Origin: Acestrorhynchus altus
Lineage: Eukaryota > Chordata > Actinopteri > Characiformes > Acestrorhynchidae
Length of the DNA: 64,000 nucleotides
Assembly: GCA_034509495.1 (NCBI GenBank)
Contig: CM067510.1
Location: forward strand, 33,869,994 to 33,933,993
Reading direction: 5' to 3'
Position 1 is the first letter of the stretch. Each line of letters starts with the position of its first letter. The notes beneath the pieces were generated by a model. That model had not been told where the DNA came from and searched no databases. It worked only from the letters and a program-made list of their open reading frames with translations. This document shows positions 13,301 to 24,139 of the stretch, piece by piece. A program made the position numbers and the translations under genes.

Positions 13301-16300
13301 CCAAATTTTCTATTAATGATCTCCAGATTTTCATAAATATTAGAACGCCAGTGATCTAGTGGTTCAGGAGACAGCTATGACTGGAGGAAGCTGTCGGTTT
13401 GATTCCCTGAACTGGCAGGACATGACTGAAGGGACTTGAGCAAAGCGGTAAGACCAGCTACTCTCTAAGTACTGTGGACCTAGTGTGTGTGTGTGTGTGT
13501 GTGTGTGGCTGTGTGTGTGTGTCACAGTAGATGGCGTCTCTTTCCGGTTGTGGGACACGCCGTCACACTCCAGACTCTGGTTATTCCTAAATCCTAATAA
13601 GTCCTGTTTTGAAATGTGATCTGAGGTGTTGAAATGAAGCTAACGATTAAGTCAGACACCAAATTCTGACATCTATCAAACAGGAAGTGCTCGAGAATCT
13701 GCTCTCGTTCACTCTAGAATCGGAAAAACGGAGAAGACAAACTAATGATTATTAACTAAATATTATCCTTCATCAAGAATAATAAACAGTGCTTTGTAAA
13801 GTATTCAGCCCCCCACGGTGTTTTTCATCTCACAACCTGTAAATACTCAGATTATTTGAGGGTTTGTATCATTTCATTTACAGAACATGTCTACAACTTT
13901 GAACATTGATTTTTGTAAAGCAAAAAACCAAACCAGAATCTAAAATAACTGGCGTCAGTGTGCCAGAACTATTCACGCCCTACATTCACTACATCGTTGG
14001 GCCCCCCCTTGTACTAATTTCGGCTTTTGGATAATAAGTCTTAATAGAAGGAGCTGCCACATCTCACATTTCTGCTCGTTCATAAAACCAAAACTGCTCG
14101 ACTCTTCAAGTTAGATGGATTCTGGTGAAGAGCAACCTTCACTCTGATCACAGATTCTCAGCTGGATCACGGTCTGGGCTTTGACTGGGTCATTCAATGC
14201 ATTCTGCTGCTATTAAACCACTTTGTGCTGCTTGGACAGTCTGCTTTGGGTCATTGTCCCGTGAACCTCCATCCCACTCGATCTCCAAATCACTGACCAA
14301 CCAACCCAAACAGGTTCTGCTCAGTCCCAGTCCTGTGAGTGGCCAAAAGAAGTTAAATGTTGATCATCTCATAAATCAAGTCACTTACATTGGTTCAGGA
14401 CTAACGCAGAGTTGATGTACAGTGGGTAAGACCAATGACCTGTTTTTGTAATAAGTAATAAACCAAAATTACCTCAAGATCATTTGACTACAAATACAGT
14501 AGAATTCAGGGTGCATATGGTACAATTCTCACCCCAACGAGAGTGACACTGTTCCTTTAGTAATAAAAAAGCTTCTCCTAATACATTTTCAATGTGATGA
14601 TGGATAAGCATCAGAGCAGAGTACATTTACATTAAAACCACAGTAACTGGCTTATCATTTCATTACAGTAACTTTTGAGTTTTATCAGAAAGAGTAATGT
14701 ATGAAATACAGTTAGTACATAAGGTCACGTACTCACGGTGGTAGAGTTGTCTCACGACGGTGTTGGGGTTGTGCCAGCGGTGGTAGGGTTGTCTCAGCAG
14801 TGGTAGGAGTTGTCGCGTGAGGTGGGGTGTCTCGCTGAGGTAGGGATTTGTCTAGCGGGGTAGGGGTTGTCTCGCGGTGGATTGGGTTGTCTCGTGGTGG
14901 TTGGGGTTGTCTCTGTGGGGTAGGGGTTGTCGTGAGGTGGGGTTGTCTCAGCCCAGGGTAGGGGTTGTCTCAGCGGGGTTAGGGTTGTCTCGGCCAGGGT
15001 GGGGGTTGTCTCGTGGTGGATTTAGAGGTTGTCTCGTGGTGGTTAGGGAGTTGTCTCGTGAGGTAGGGGTTATCTGTAGAGGTAGGAGTTATCTCGTGGG
15101 GTGGGGTTGTCAGCCAGGGTTAGGGTTATCTCAGTGAGAGTAGGACGGGGGTAGGGGTTGTCTCGACGGTGGTAGGGGTTGTCTCGACGGGGGTAGGGGT
15201 TGTCTCAACGGGGGTAGGGGTTGTCTCGACGGTGGTAGGGGTTGTCTCGACGGGGGTAGGGGTTGTCTCGACGGGGGTAGGGGTTGTCTCGACGGTGGTA
15301 GGGGTTGTCTCGACGGGGGTAGGGGTTGTCTCAACGGGGGTAGGGGTTGTCTCGACGGTGGTAGGGGTTGTCTCGGAGTCAGAAGAGACTGTCATTAGAA
15401 GAAAAAAAGAAAAGATATAATTTCAAATTAACGTGTTTTGGAGACAAAACAATGCGATACAGAATTAAAAACCAAGACTGATTGTGATAGAAGACATGCT
15501 CAGATGAACAGAATACATTATCTATGGTGTTACACTTTCTGGTAGATTTTCTGTTGAAAAGCCCTTATCATGTCATTTTTATAGAAGCAATAATCAGGGT
15601 TCGGCTGATCCTGAACAAGAACTTTGAAACGTCATAAAACATTAACTGAAACACTCAATACACTATAAATCATAATAATTAATGCAGACAGTACCATATA
15701 ATTCCAATATCGAGCAATATAACAATTACTTTACTCATTTTACTGCTTACAGCATCATCTGGAAAGTCAAGAATGATAATAATAGGACTGGTATATAGAG
15801 TTGAATACTGAAGTTCATTGTTGATGTATATTTAATTAGAATATTTAATTATTTTTAAAGGGTATTTGAAAGGTTTTGAGCAACTTATTCAGAAACTTAT
15901 ATATGCCATTATATATATATATATATATATAGTATCTTTTTTTCATTAAACTATGACAGGTGTGGTCTAGAGAGACGTTATTCAGGTCTTTCTTATTCTC
16001 AGTGTCGGGACAGTCAGGGGTCAGAAAACAGGTAAGTCTAGGCCTGGATGATATTCCACAATATATCTCTTAATGTTGGTCTGTATCATATAATTCCTGA
16101 TATGAACGATATTAAAACCTCATCATGAATGTCTACAACAGAGGTCTGAATCTGTCAAATCTGACACCTCCTCCTATAAAACTGACATTTTAGAAATGAA
16201 AACATTCTCTTCTGCTGACGGGAGACACTGTCCTCACAAACCAGCCGACACACACTTAACTACAGTGATGATATTCTGGTTTTCAAATAGAGAAAAAGGG

Positions 16301-17087
16301 AACACATGGGTCTCTGCTGCGGTCAGAATGTTGCTGCAGGGCTTTGAGTAGCACTGTGTGTGTGTGTGTGCGTGTGTGTGTGTGTGTGAGAGAGAGATTT
16401 AGGACTGGGCAACATTAAGGGAGTTAAAATCATCTAAATCATTGAACATTAGTGTTAAACATTAATAAATAAACATGTCTCTCTTCTAAATCATTTCCAT
16501 GTTTCAGTTGCATTGAAATCAAGCTGGCAAACAGTCTGCCTTTACAAACATTTGAAAGACTGGGTTCTGAAGAGTTCCACAGAACCACAGCAACTCATCC
16601 ATGACCATGTAAGGGTACAGAGCTGGGTCAGCGAGGGCTGAGGAGCATTAACATCTCCACCGTCAAAATGACAAAAATGGAGATACGTGGTTCGGCACTT
16701 TACACTGCCTTTTCTCAGGTGACGTGATGTGTAAATCTGAAACTCCACTCTCCTCCAACATATCAGGCTGAAAAGTGTGACATCAATAAAACAGTGGCTT
16801 AAAAATGACACATAGCTTCGTTAATATGTGCAGAAGAAGTTAAAAGGCACTGAGTGGAGATCTGAGCAGGTCACACAGCAGCCCATCACCTGACAGCTCA
16901 GGAACTGGAGTCAGACTGTGTTCCTGTCAGTTCTGGACACATGGTTTAGTCTGTGAGCAGGACCTGTGGTCGTACCAGTTTGTAAAACCTCTCACGCGTC
17001 CAACTGAAGGTCATTACCTGAGGTCACCTGCGCGGTTGCTGCTCCAGCTACCAGCCAAAGGATGAAGATCTGCTTGATCAGAGGCAT
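6774..17087 (-). CDS. mucin-13-like transmembrane mucin, copy A
   Basis: Layout as in C and B: signal (17087-17018), PTS (15388-14737), short PTS (13090-13052), EGF1 (12946-12834), SEA (12729 to about 12627, 12533 to about 12467, 9646-9526), EGF2 (9434-9309), EGF3 (8572-8527, 8414-8377), membrane helix (7562-7475), tail (7371-7179, 7097-6774). The 3' half is open and its tail has diverged from B and C. EGF1 is 7 nt short, the first two SEA exons have several indels, EGF2 is shifted internally but regains frame, and the cleavage-site exon lacks one A of the run that sets its phase. The SEA intron holds a 1.45 kb minisatellite. It is expected at the apical membrane of epithelia, if the frame breaks are not real. 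Confidence 0.7.
7475..7562 (-). CDS. mucin A transmembrane helix exon
   Basis: 88 nt. FLLAVVVVSVVLGTLLIASL and VAVIVV, then SSRK; shorter basic stop-transfer than in B and C. Confidence 0.88.
7815..8165. mobile_element. relic of the same MITE family, reverse orientation
   Basis: Internal part (gggatgaggtggggtggaga, cccaacatcttgacctcac) is the reverse complement of the element at 3976-4387. The ends have decayed. It lies in the intron between membrane and EGF3 exons of mucin A. Confidence 0.55.
8377..8572 (-). CDS. mucin A EGF3, two small exons
   Basis: Exons 8572-8527 (CSSGEKAVNSETCEP) and 8414-8377 (CSFGYSGFNCEE), joined in frame and followed by the membrane exon. Confidence 0.8.
8617..9012 (+). 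repeat. 50-bp minisatellite MS-B, array 1
   Basis: About eight units; each has tgatcagtcagagtctgt, gcaggttgatcatcagcc and a GC box (cccgccccc). Lies in the EGF3-EGF2 intron of mucin A. Confidence 0.9.
9013..9220 (+). repeat. conserved flank of MS-B, copy 1
   Basis: Starts gtggacagagcagtaaacat. Closely similar sequence follows the arrays at 25147 and 44216, precedes the inverted array at 49921, and a diverged copy without an array is at 21770-21990. Confidence 0.7.
9309..9434 (-). CDS. mucin A EGF2 exon (internally shifted)
   Basis: 126 nt. Begins KDPCTTGYCELRTTTCSSR; then two lost bases shift the frame, and a third restores it before the donor. Cysteine spacing is no longer EGF-like. Confidence 0.6.
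9526..9646 (-). CDS. mucin A SEA exon with G-S-V-I-A-D site
   Basis: Open: KGSVIADVQNFFEVASDV, then VEKVLGKVSLNGSPADVQ. One A fewer than copy C at the 5' end (121 against 122 nt), which would shift the join from the previous exon. Confidence 0.75.
10735..12182 (+). repeat. 51-bp minisatellite MS-A
   Basis: About 28 units containing ttactctcagagtcggtcag and accagtatacaccattata. Units are clean at 11160-11330 and 11880-12130 and indel-rich elsewhere. It lies between SEA exons 2 and 3 of mucin A and is absent from B and C. Because 51 is a multiple of three, it creates open frames on both strands. Confidence 0.92.
12467..12729 (-). CDS. mucin A SEA domain, first two exons (indels)
   Basis: Exons 12729 to about 12627 and 12533 to about 12467 align to copy C with several 1-2 nt indels; the first donor reads gtaatg and the second is blurred (cctgtgtgag). 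Confidence 0.5.
12834..12946 (-). CDS. mucin A EGF1 exon (frame-broken)
   Basis: 113 nt against 120. Splice sites are kept. Missing bases relative to copy C are scattered, mostly in runs or doublets. The 3' third (RPGLFYSEEQKTCSL) is intact. Confidence 0.55.
13052..13090 (-). CDS. mucin A short PTS exon
   Basis: 39 nt, reads ATTTTTATTTAKPG into EGF1 when spliced at cgaag and gtatga, as in copy B. The acceptor is weak. Confidence 0.4.
13345..13520 (+). mobile_element. tRNA-derived SINE with GT tail, mucin A intron
   Basis: Same element and position as 27225-27410, with small indels. Confidence 0.6.
13790..14430 (-). mobile_element. Tc1-like transposon relic in mucin A intron
   Basis: Begins ttgtaaagtattcagccccc; the minus strand has a NDPKQT-like remnant near 14240. 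The same relic is at 27665-28300, so it predates the A/B duplication. Confidence 0.6.
14737..15388 (-). CDS. mucin A PTS exon, ETTPTPV/ETTPTTV units
   Basis: About 31 units of 21 bp. The first dozen units (15388-15135) are clean and read VSSDSETTPTTVETTPTPV; the rest, toward the donor gtgagt, has many small indels. The acceptor (atgacag) and first residues VSSDS match the small PTS exon of copy B. Confidence 0.75.
17018..17087 (-). CDS. mucin A signal-peptide exon
   Basis: 70 nt. MPLIKQIFILWLVAGAATAQ: hydrophobic core and an A-T-A cleavage-type end, then VTS and donor gtaatg in phase 1. An upstream in-frame Met exists at 17177 but would put 30 polar residues before the signal. Confidence 0.82.
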
Positions 17088-17155
17088 TGTGGTCCTCGGT
17101 GACGGGGTGTCCTGATCTACGTTAAGCCTCTGTGTCTGTAAAGCTCCAGGGTTAG

Positions 17156-17162
17156 TTTTAAA
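17156..17162 (-). promoter_or_regulatory. TATA-like box of mucin A
   Basis: TTTAAAA about 70 bases before the start codon, in a segment (aaaac...ctggagc) shared with the copy C upstream region at 49425-49450. Confidence 0.4.
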
Positions 17163-17164
17163 CC

Positions 17165-17918
17165 CCACCTGCAGCACCTACCAGGTAGACATAGGTGAGT
17201 GGGCGGGGCCTTCTTTCAAAGCCCGCCCCATCACCTTCAGTACTGCAGTCCCCTTTAGAGCGCTAGACTGATTCTGTGGGATGTTTTCATTGTTTGATGT
17301 TCTTTTATTCACCAAAATATTATAGAGAATTTGTAGGAGACCGTCACACAAACCCGATACTGTCATTCTCAGGAGATCCTGGACTCTCACTTGTCTTCAT
17401 TTGTATGAATTTGACCATGTTTTGACTAAACATCTCTTTATCTCTCATACCGAGTGTTTCTGAGCTGAAAATGCAATCATTTGTACTTAATAAACACTTG
17501 ACCAAATAAACTTTAAAAAAGACCTTCATTTCTTCTATTATTTATGCATGTATCAGTCTTGTCCCTTGCACCATGTAACACTGTCAAAAGGTTTCGGATG
17601 AATTTTCATATACATGGTTGTTTTACATGCATTAACTAGATGTATTTAATATTAATGTAAATAAATTATTTCCCCTATTTGGACAGTGGAGAGACCTGCA
17701 TGTGTGGAAAGCAGTGAAAAAGGATGAGGATGTTGCTCTATTCCTGCTGTAAAGGGTGGGGACACTGACTTATTTAGGTCAATGTTGTTGTGTCTCGTTT
17801 GTGACGCTGATGGATAAGCACCGCCAGAATCAAATCTCCATTATTTCAGTAACCCCTGAATTAAAACCAAATTAAACTGCTGCTACTGCACTATGGTCAC
17901 TGAATAGAGCAGCAGGTT

Positions 17919-17949
<31 letters not shown>

Positions 17950-18949
17950 GGTTGCATTCACCATGGTTACAGATTAATGCTGTTTGTTGTTTAGTTGTGT
18001 ATCACTTTACTGATATCACACACAGATATCGTCCACTCCACTGTGGAGGACGGTCACAGGATGAAGCAGTAAGCTTCTGCATGCAGCCAGAAGATCCCTT
18101 CCAGCAGAACAATCCCTCCAGGTGAACATTCTCCCAGAACAGCCCTTATGCAACACTGCCCTCTGCTGCACATAAAGTTCACATCTTCCCCAACAGTACA
18201 GCGCCCGCTTGCTGGACTCGACCTGTCTGTAGTGTCTACACCAGGGGTCAGCAACCCAAATTAAGACGAGTCAATTTGTCCTGTTTCAACCAGAAATAAA
18301 CCACAACATTTAATGTCCCTTGTGGTCAGTGTTGCTGTTGAGCAGCGGCCTGCAGGGCACAGTGCACAGATTTCTGCATTCATTTCAGATTTTGGACCCA
18401 TTTAGAGTTTTACTAAAACTGTGACCTTATAGGTGGACATGACATGGACATGACAGCGAGCAGCAGAACGCGTCGAGGAGGAGATTCAGCTGTAAACTGA
18501 AATTATCATTTCATTCTCATCAGAGCTCAGTCTCTGACACAGCTGACCTCACTGACCATCTCTGCTCTCCTTTCACTGCTGACCTGCACACATTACTGAC
18601 CCCTGAGGAGGACAGACTTTCACACTCAAAACTAAACCCACTAAACTCAACAGTTTAAACAGATTCTGAATCGGATATAAAATCTGATAAAACATCAGAA
18701 ACAGTTTGTTGCATTTGGATCAGTAATTCAGTGAAATACAGATTCTTCTGCTTGTTCTGGAAAAGCGGATACAAGCTGATCGGCTCTTTTTTGGTTGAAA
18801 GCTGAAGAAGTGACTGCAGACATTAATTTTATTTTTAATTCTGCTCTGGAGCCACAAGAGGGCAGTAAAACAGCTGCATTGTCTACTGGATCCCCACATT
18901 TTATCAACCATGTGTCAATAACTCAAGACAATAGACTTTTCAGCTACAA

Positions 18950-18997
<48 letters not shown>

Positions 18998-19098
18998 GTG
19001 GGTTTCCAGACCTTTTACTTCAGTAGAATATTTAGTAAAATGACAGAAATAACATTTACATCATGATCAGCTTATAAAACTGCATAACATTTCACTTA
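17165..19098. other. upstream region of mucin A, no gene recognised
   Basis: Non-coding, with a (CA)n at 17916-17945. It would hold the mucin A promoter. Confidence 0.55.
18948..18996. repeat. (AAT)n microsatellite
   Basis: About 16 perfect units. Confidence 0.95.
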
Positions 19099-20462
19099 CA
19101 GTGGCTTGCAAAAGTATTCACCCCTCCATATTTGGTCAAATTACAACCACAAACTAATATATTATATACTAAAATATATTTCATTGGAATTTAATATGAA
19201 AGACCAACACAAAGTCATACAATTGTGAAGTGGAAAGAAAATTATACACGATTTAAAACATTTTTTACAAATAAAAAATGAAAAGTTCAGAGTGCAAAAG
19301 TATTCAGCCCCCTTGAGGTGGCTGGTTCCTTTGTGGAACCACCTTTAGCTGCAGTTACAGCTGCAGGTCTTTTAGGGTGTGTCTCCACCAGCTTTGCACA
19401 TCTAGTGACTGAAACTTCTGCCCATTTCTTCTTTACAAAACAAGCTCAAGGTCAGTCAGATTAGATGGAGAGTGTTTGTGAGCAGCAGTTTTCAGATCTT
19501 TCCACAAATTCTCGATTGGGTTCAGGTCTGGACGTTGACTGGGACATTCAAACACAAGAATACGTTTAGTTTTAAATCAGTCCACTGTAGCTCTGGCTTT
19601 ATGTTTAGGGTCGTTGTCCTGATGGAAGGTGAACCTCCACCCCAGTCTCAAGTCTTTTGCAGACTCCAACAGGTTTTCTTCCAAGATTGTCCTGTACTTG
19701 GCTCCATCCATCTTCCCATCAACTCTGACCAACTTCCCTGTCCCTGCTGAAGACAAGCAGCCCCAGTGTGATGCTGCCCCCACCATATTGGACAGAGAGG
19801 ATGGTGTGTTCAGAGTGATGTTCAGTGTTTATCCTCTGCCACATGTAGTGTTGTGCATTTTGGCCAAACAAGCACTTTGTTCCACAGGTTTGCTGTGTCC
19901 CCAACATGGCTTCTGACAAACTACAAACAGGACTTTTTATGGTTTTCTTTTATTAATGGCTTTCTTTTTGCCAGTCGTCCATAAAGACCACGTTTGTGCA
20001 GTGCACGGCTGTGGATCTCTGAATTTCATCCAGAGTCACCATGGGCCTCTTGGCTGCATCTCTGGTCAGTGTTCTCCTTGTTCGTCCTGTAAGTTCAGGT
20101 GGACGGCCTCATCTTGGTAGGTCCACAGTTGTGTCATTCTCTTTCCATTTCCAGATAACCAACCTCTGAGGTGTCACAGTGCAGCTGTGTTTGTACTGAG
20201 ATTAGATCACACACACAGGTGGAGTCATTAGTCATTAGCAGTCATCAGGCAACCTAAGAAATACTTTTGCACACTGCACTTTTGATTTTTTTATTTGTAA
20301 AAAATGTTTTGAATCATGTATAATTTTCTTTCCACTTCACAACTGTACACCGCTTTGTGTTGGTCTTTCACATTAAATTCCAGTGAAATATATTTGTTTG
20401 TGGTTGTAATTCGACCAAATATGGAAAAGTTCAAGGGGTATGAATACTTTTGCAAGCCAGTG
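19099..20462 (-). mobile_element. degenerate Tc1-like transposon
   Basis: About 1.36 kb with terminal inverted repeats (cagtggcttgcaaaagtatt and its complement) flanked by TA on both sides. A minus-strand stretch at 19786-19577 encodes part of a Tc1 transposase with the HQDNDPKHKA motif (second catalytic Asp region), broken elsewhere by stops. It is not active. It lies between mucins B and A. Confidence 0.85.
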
Positions 20463-21227
20463 TATTTACAATTCATGATAGTAATGTAATAAAATAACAT
20501 GGTTGGATAAAAGTCATATATACTGTTCAAAGTCAGCTGCTACTGAAAACATCTCCTGCTTTTAGAAATACTTTGTCTGTTATGATTGATTTTAGGCTTA
20601 AATCACAGTTATTGATTTATGATTTTGTATTTTCTTTCCACTTCGTGAAGCGAATTAGACGTTGTATTACAGTGGTGTTTCCACAGTGAACCGATAAGGG
20701 ACAGAAACCATTTTTCACTCGGTTATATTAATAAGTATGAAATGTTTGTCCAAATCGTGTCATATCTCACACCTTCAGACCTTTTCCTGCCCCAGTATCA
20801 GTATCATCATACATAAAATATAAAACACTGTAATAAACCATTTTATTATGTAGCAGCGCGTCCTCTGAACAGCCCTTATCTGATTTTTTTATCAGCATCA
20901 GCATAAATTTTATCCTAAAATGACACCAGCTCTAGAAGTCCTAACTCGAAGGGCTGATCTCTGTACTGTAATTTACAAACTCATTTCAGGTATCAGATAT
21001 GAAGTAATATCTACCATAAGATCTACTGATCTGAAAGGTCATCATGATGTTTTAATGACTTTGACAGGACAACATATCACTGCTGTCCATCATATCTGTA
21101 TACATCAATATCCAGATATGATAACTAAACATTTTATCTGAAACAAGAAACAAGTAAAAAAACATTAACTTCTCAAACCAATGAAAACCCCAGCATTCCC
21201 ACTTCACTGGACTAACAGATTTAACTG

Positions 21228-21560
21228 ATTTTAACTCATTTTAGCTAATTTTAGCTAATTTTAGCTAATGTTAGCTGATTGTAGCTAATTTTAGCTGATT
21301 TTAGCTAATTTTAGCTAATTTTAGCTAATTTTAACTAATGAAAACCAATGAAAACCCCAGCATTCCCACTTCACTGGACTAACAGATTTAACTGATTTTA
21401 AGCGATTTTTAGCTCATTTTAGTCGATTGTAGCTAATTTTAGCTAATTTTTAGCTCATTTTAGCTAATTCTAGCTCATTTTAGCTGATTTTAGCAGATTG
21501 TAGGTAATTTTAGCTCATTTTAGTCGATTGTAGCTAATTTTAGCTCATTTTAGCTGATAG
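21228..21560. repeat. 10-12 bp tandem repeat, attttagcta units
   Basis: About 27 units in two blocks, separated by a duplicated 50-bp segment (aatgaaaaccccagcattcc). Confidence 0.85.
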
Positions 21561-21769
21561 TGTAAAAATACAGACCTGAAGCTCAGCTCTGGAAATTGAT
21601 CATCCAGAGTGTTTTGAGCTGAAAATGCAATAATTATGATGAATGATTTGTAATGTTTAGATTGACAAGAATATTTATAATAAGTTCTTCAAAATAATAG
21701 TGATCCAATTTTTTTTGTAATGTATGTATCAGTATAATCACTTCAGTACTTTTATTCTGAAATTTGAAC

Positions 21770-21990
21770 ACTGTGCGCAAACAAAGAAGCTGCTGTGGTG
21801 TTTAAACTGGGATAGAATTCAGGAAAGGAGTGAATTTGAGCTCTTTCTGAGCTGAATTACAGGGTTAGATACAGTCCGTGTGTACCGTGTTACGATGTGT
21901 GTATCATGTCTGTAGGTTACACTGATCCTGAGGTATGTCTGAAGTACTGGCACCGTTCACAAAGCTTTTGAAAGTTTAGGGAGTATAAAA
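21770..21990 (+). repeat. diverged MS-B flank without minisatellite
   Basis: Shares tttaaactggga, gaatttgagct, tctgagctgaatt, atcatgtctgtaggt and gatcctgag with the flanks of the arrays. Confidence 0.5.
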
Positions 21991-22315
21991 GTTTAGATTT
22001 TTTTGTGAAATACAGGAAGTAGAATTAAATGCTCAAATCAGAAAATAAAAATTGTTACGGGCGCAAACCAGGTGGGAATCGATTGTTTGAAACCCACCAG
22101 GGTTGTGACCGTGAGTATGTGAACTCTTTCTGGGAACTCACTGGGACGAGGGGCAGCGGTGTTCGTGCAGCTCGGAGTGGGCGTGGCTTAGGGCTGATGG
22201 GGTTTGTGTATTATTAGGTGGTTGGTGTGAATGGAGAAGAGGACGCCAGCCACGTAAAATGAAAACAGGAGAGGAGGAGAGCGGCTGTTGTAATTAATCG
22301 AGTAAACAAAATTTG

Positions 22316-22390
22316 TCTGACGGGGTTTGAACTCCCGCATGGGCACCGACTGCGAACGCTTTAACCAGGTGAGCTAAACTGTCGCCTGGG
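22316..22390 (-). repeat. tRNA-like sequence, degenerate
   Basis: The minus strand has tagctcacctggttaaagcg (box A-like) and gggagttcaaacccc (box B-like), but the acceptor and T stems do not pair well. It is probably a tRNA-derived repeat, not a working tRNA. Confidence 0.4.
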
Positions 22391-22949
22391 CAACCAATCC
22401 TGTCAGGACTGAAGAGCAGCGAGTGAAGAGGGGAAAACAAAATCAAAACCTCCCTCGTTCAGAGGACAAACTGGACACTTTCTTTGTTAGTCTTTGTTTT
22501 GTGATCGCTCTCTAAAGAGAGAGAGGGACAGACTGTCCTGCTTGGTGAGGAGGGAAGGAAGATCAGCTCGTCTTCATTTGCGGGAGGAGGACGAGGGAAA
22601 GAAGGAGATTCTTTTAAAGGTCAGAAACGCTCCTCACTTTGGTGGAGGGACAGATCAGACAGGAGATATCGACATTACCGGCAGCAACTCGGGCAGCATT
22701 CACACAGCGACCGCGCGGACGGTGAGACAGGTCTTATATAAGCACAGCGCACCTGAGCTCACTTTCGCTGATTACTGGTGCCGACTGCCCCCTGGTGGCT
22801 CGATGGTGGCATTGCGGGAGGCTCAAAAATCTACTTAATAAAGTAACACATTTTTATACATCTTTACTTCCCACATCTGTCTACTAACGTTACTACAAAA
22901 TATTAAAGCTTTTTTCCCTATAAAATTTAATAACGAAAAACAACAGTGT

Positions 22950-23613
22950 ACTTCTTTATTTGAATAATTTCTTTATTCAAACATAAACTCATCTCTTCCA
23001 CTTCCACAGTATTCCACTGTGAAGTCCCTGACGAGTCCACTGAGGTCTTCATTATTCTTTTACCTGAGATCCAGTCTAGGCAACGTTACATCTTAAAAAA
23101 AATATTGTATAAATAAGGACAGAAATAAAAAAAAGAAAAATGAATTATTCCAGAAACCACATAAAAAATCTACTGAACATGAAATCCATGAACATCTTTC
23201 TTACTGCTGGGAATTTCACTTTCATCCTATCATTTATTTTTCATATTTTTGTTCAATTTTAAAGTGCAAAACGTTACATACACTGATCTCACAATACTTA
23301 TAATAATACATGTGCAGAAATTCATACGCACTCTTTCTGTCCCACATACATGCACACATATCATATTATGTTTGGTCATTTGTGGAATAACAATGGCTTT
23401 TTCTCCACCTTCAGTTCATTTAGCCAATAATGCTTTAGCAGACTGAGCCGCAGCAGAGCCGGACAGACAGTCGGAAAAATAAATCCTGGGGTGGACATGA
23501 AATCCCTTTAGTACCAGGTAGATTTAGCCTCTGGACATTGTGACCCTCCTGTTTTTATTTATATATAAATATGGATTTATAGCCTTTTAAATAAAATACC
23601 CTTTTGTGTGGAA
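22950..23613 (-). other. mucin B 3' untranslated region
   Basis: No open frame with a family match. It contains the block cctgagatccagtctaggca (23066-23085) that also follows copies A and C, and ends near two AATAAA signals on the minus strand (about 22956 and 22969). Confidence 0.5.
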
Positions 23614-24139
23614 TTAATATCTGTGGGTTCTGTGATCATCTGGGATAAAGGATGGGTTACTTGTGCCACTAGAGCCACTACTCAAAACTCTGGCCTCATT
23701 CCCATTTCCATGAGCATTCCCATTCCCATAAGTCTTTCCATATGCAAAAGCATTCCCATTTCCATAAACATTCCCATTTCCATAAGCATTCCCATTCGCA
23801 TTTCTGGATGGGGATTGGCTCCTATAGCTTTTTGTGTCATCATAGAAATCATGGTACCTCTCCATCTGTAAAAGAGAATTCCAACCTTCAGCAAAGTGCA
23901 GGAATAACACTAATAACGTTCCGGCAGTAACGGACAGCGTTCTTACCGTTATGCTGTCTGGCCGCTGTCTGGTCACCAGTGCGGGTGTGCTTCCACTTTT
24001 TGCTGTTTCCAGATTGGCTGGTGGCCAGCTGGAAATGGGCTTGGCCCGTGGGATTCTGGGAATTCTTGAAGGTTTCTGGAATTCCATACCACTGAACACA
24101 CCCTGATCATGTGAAGAGGGGCTTTCTTTCTCTGGACGT
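23614..24139 (-). CDS. mucin B cytoplasmic tail, two exons
   Basis: Exon 24139-23947 (193 nt) and exon 23865-23614 (83 codons and stop). The Gly/Asn/Tyr repeat is about 20 residues shorter than in copy C; the end DDHRTHRY is the same. Confidence 0.85.

Larger units (their letters stand above)
20463..22949. other. mucin B-A intergenic region
   Basis: A tandem repeat, the MS-B flank relic, and at 22240-22840 a GC-richer stretch with a tRNA-like sequence and TATATAAG, possibly part of an old retroelement. No gene recognised. Confidence 0.5.

Noticed and set aside
19472..19916. Plus-strand open frames of 92 and 95 codons
   Set aside because: Antisense to the Tc1 transposase remnant.
22316..22390. 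Functional tRNA gene
   Set aside because: Box A and B resemble a tRNA, but the acceptor and T stems are mismatched and there is no clear anticodon arm.
23614..24099. 161-codon open frame across the mucin B tail
   Set aside because: It reads through an 81-nt intron with good splice sites; the spliced form matches the paralogues.
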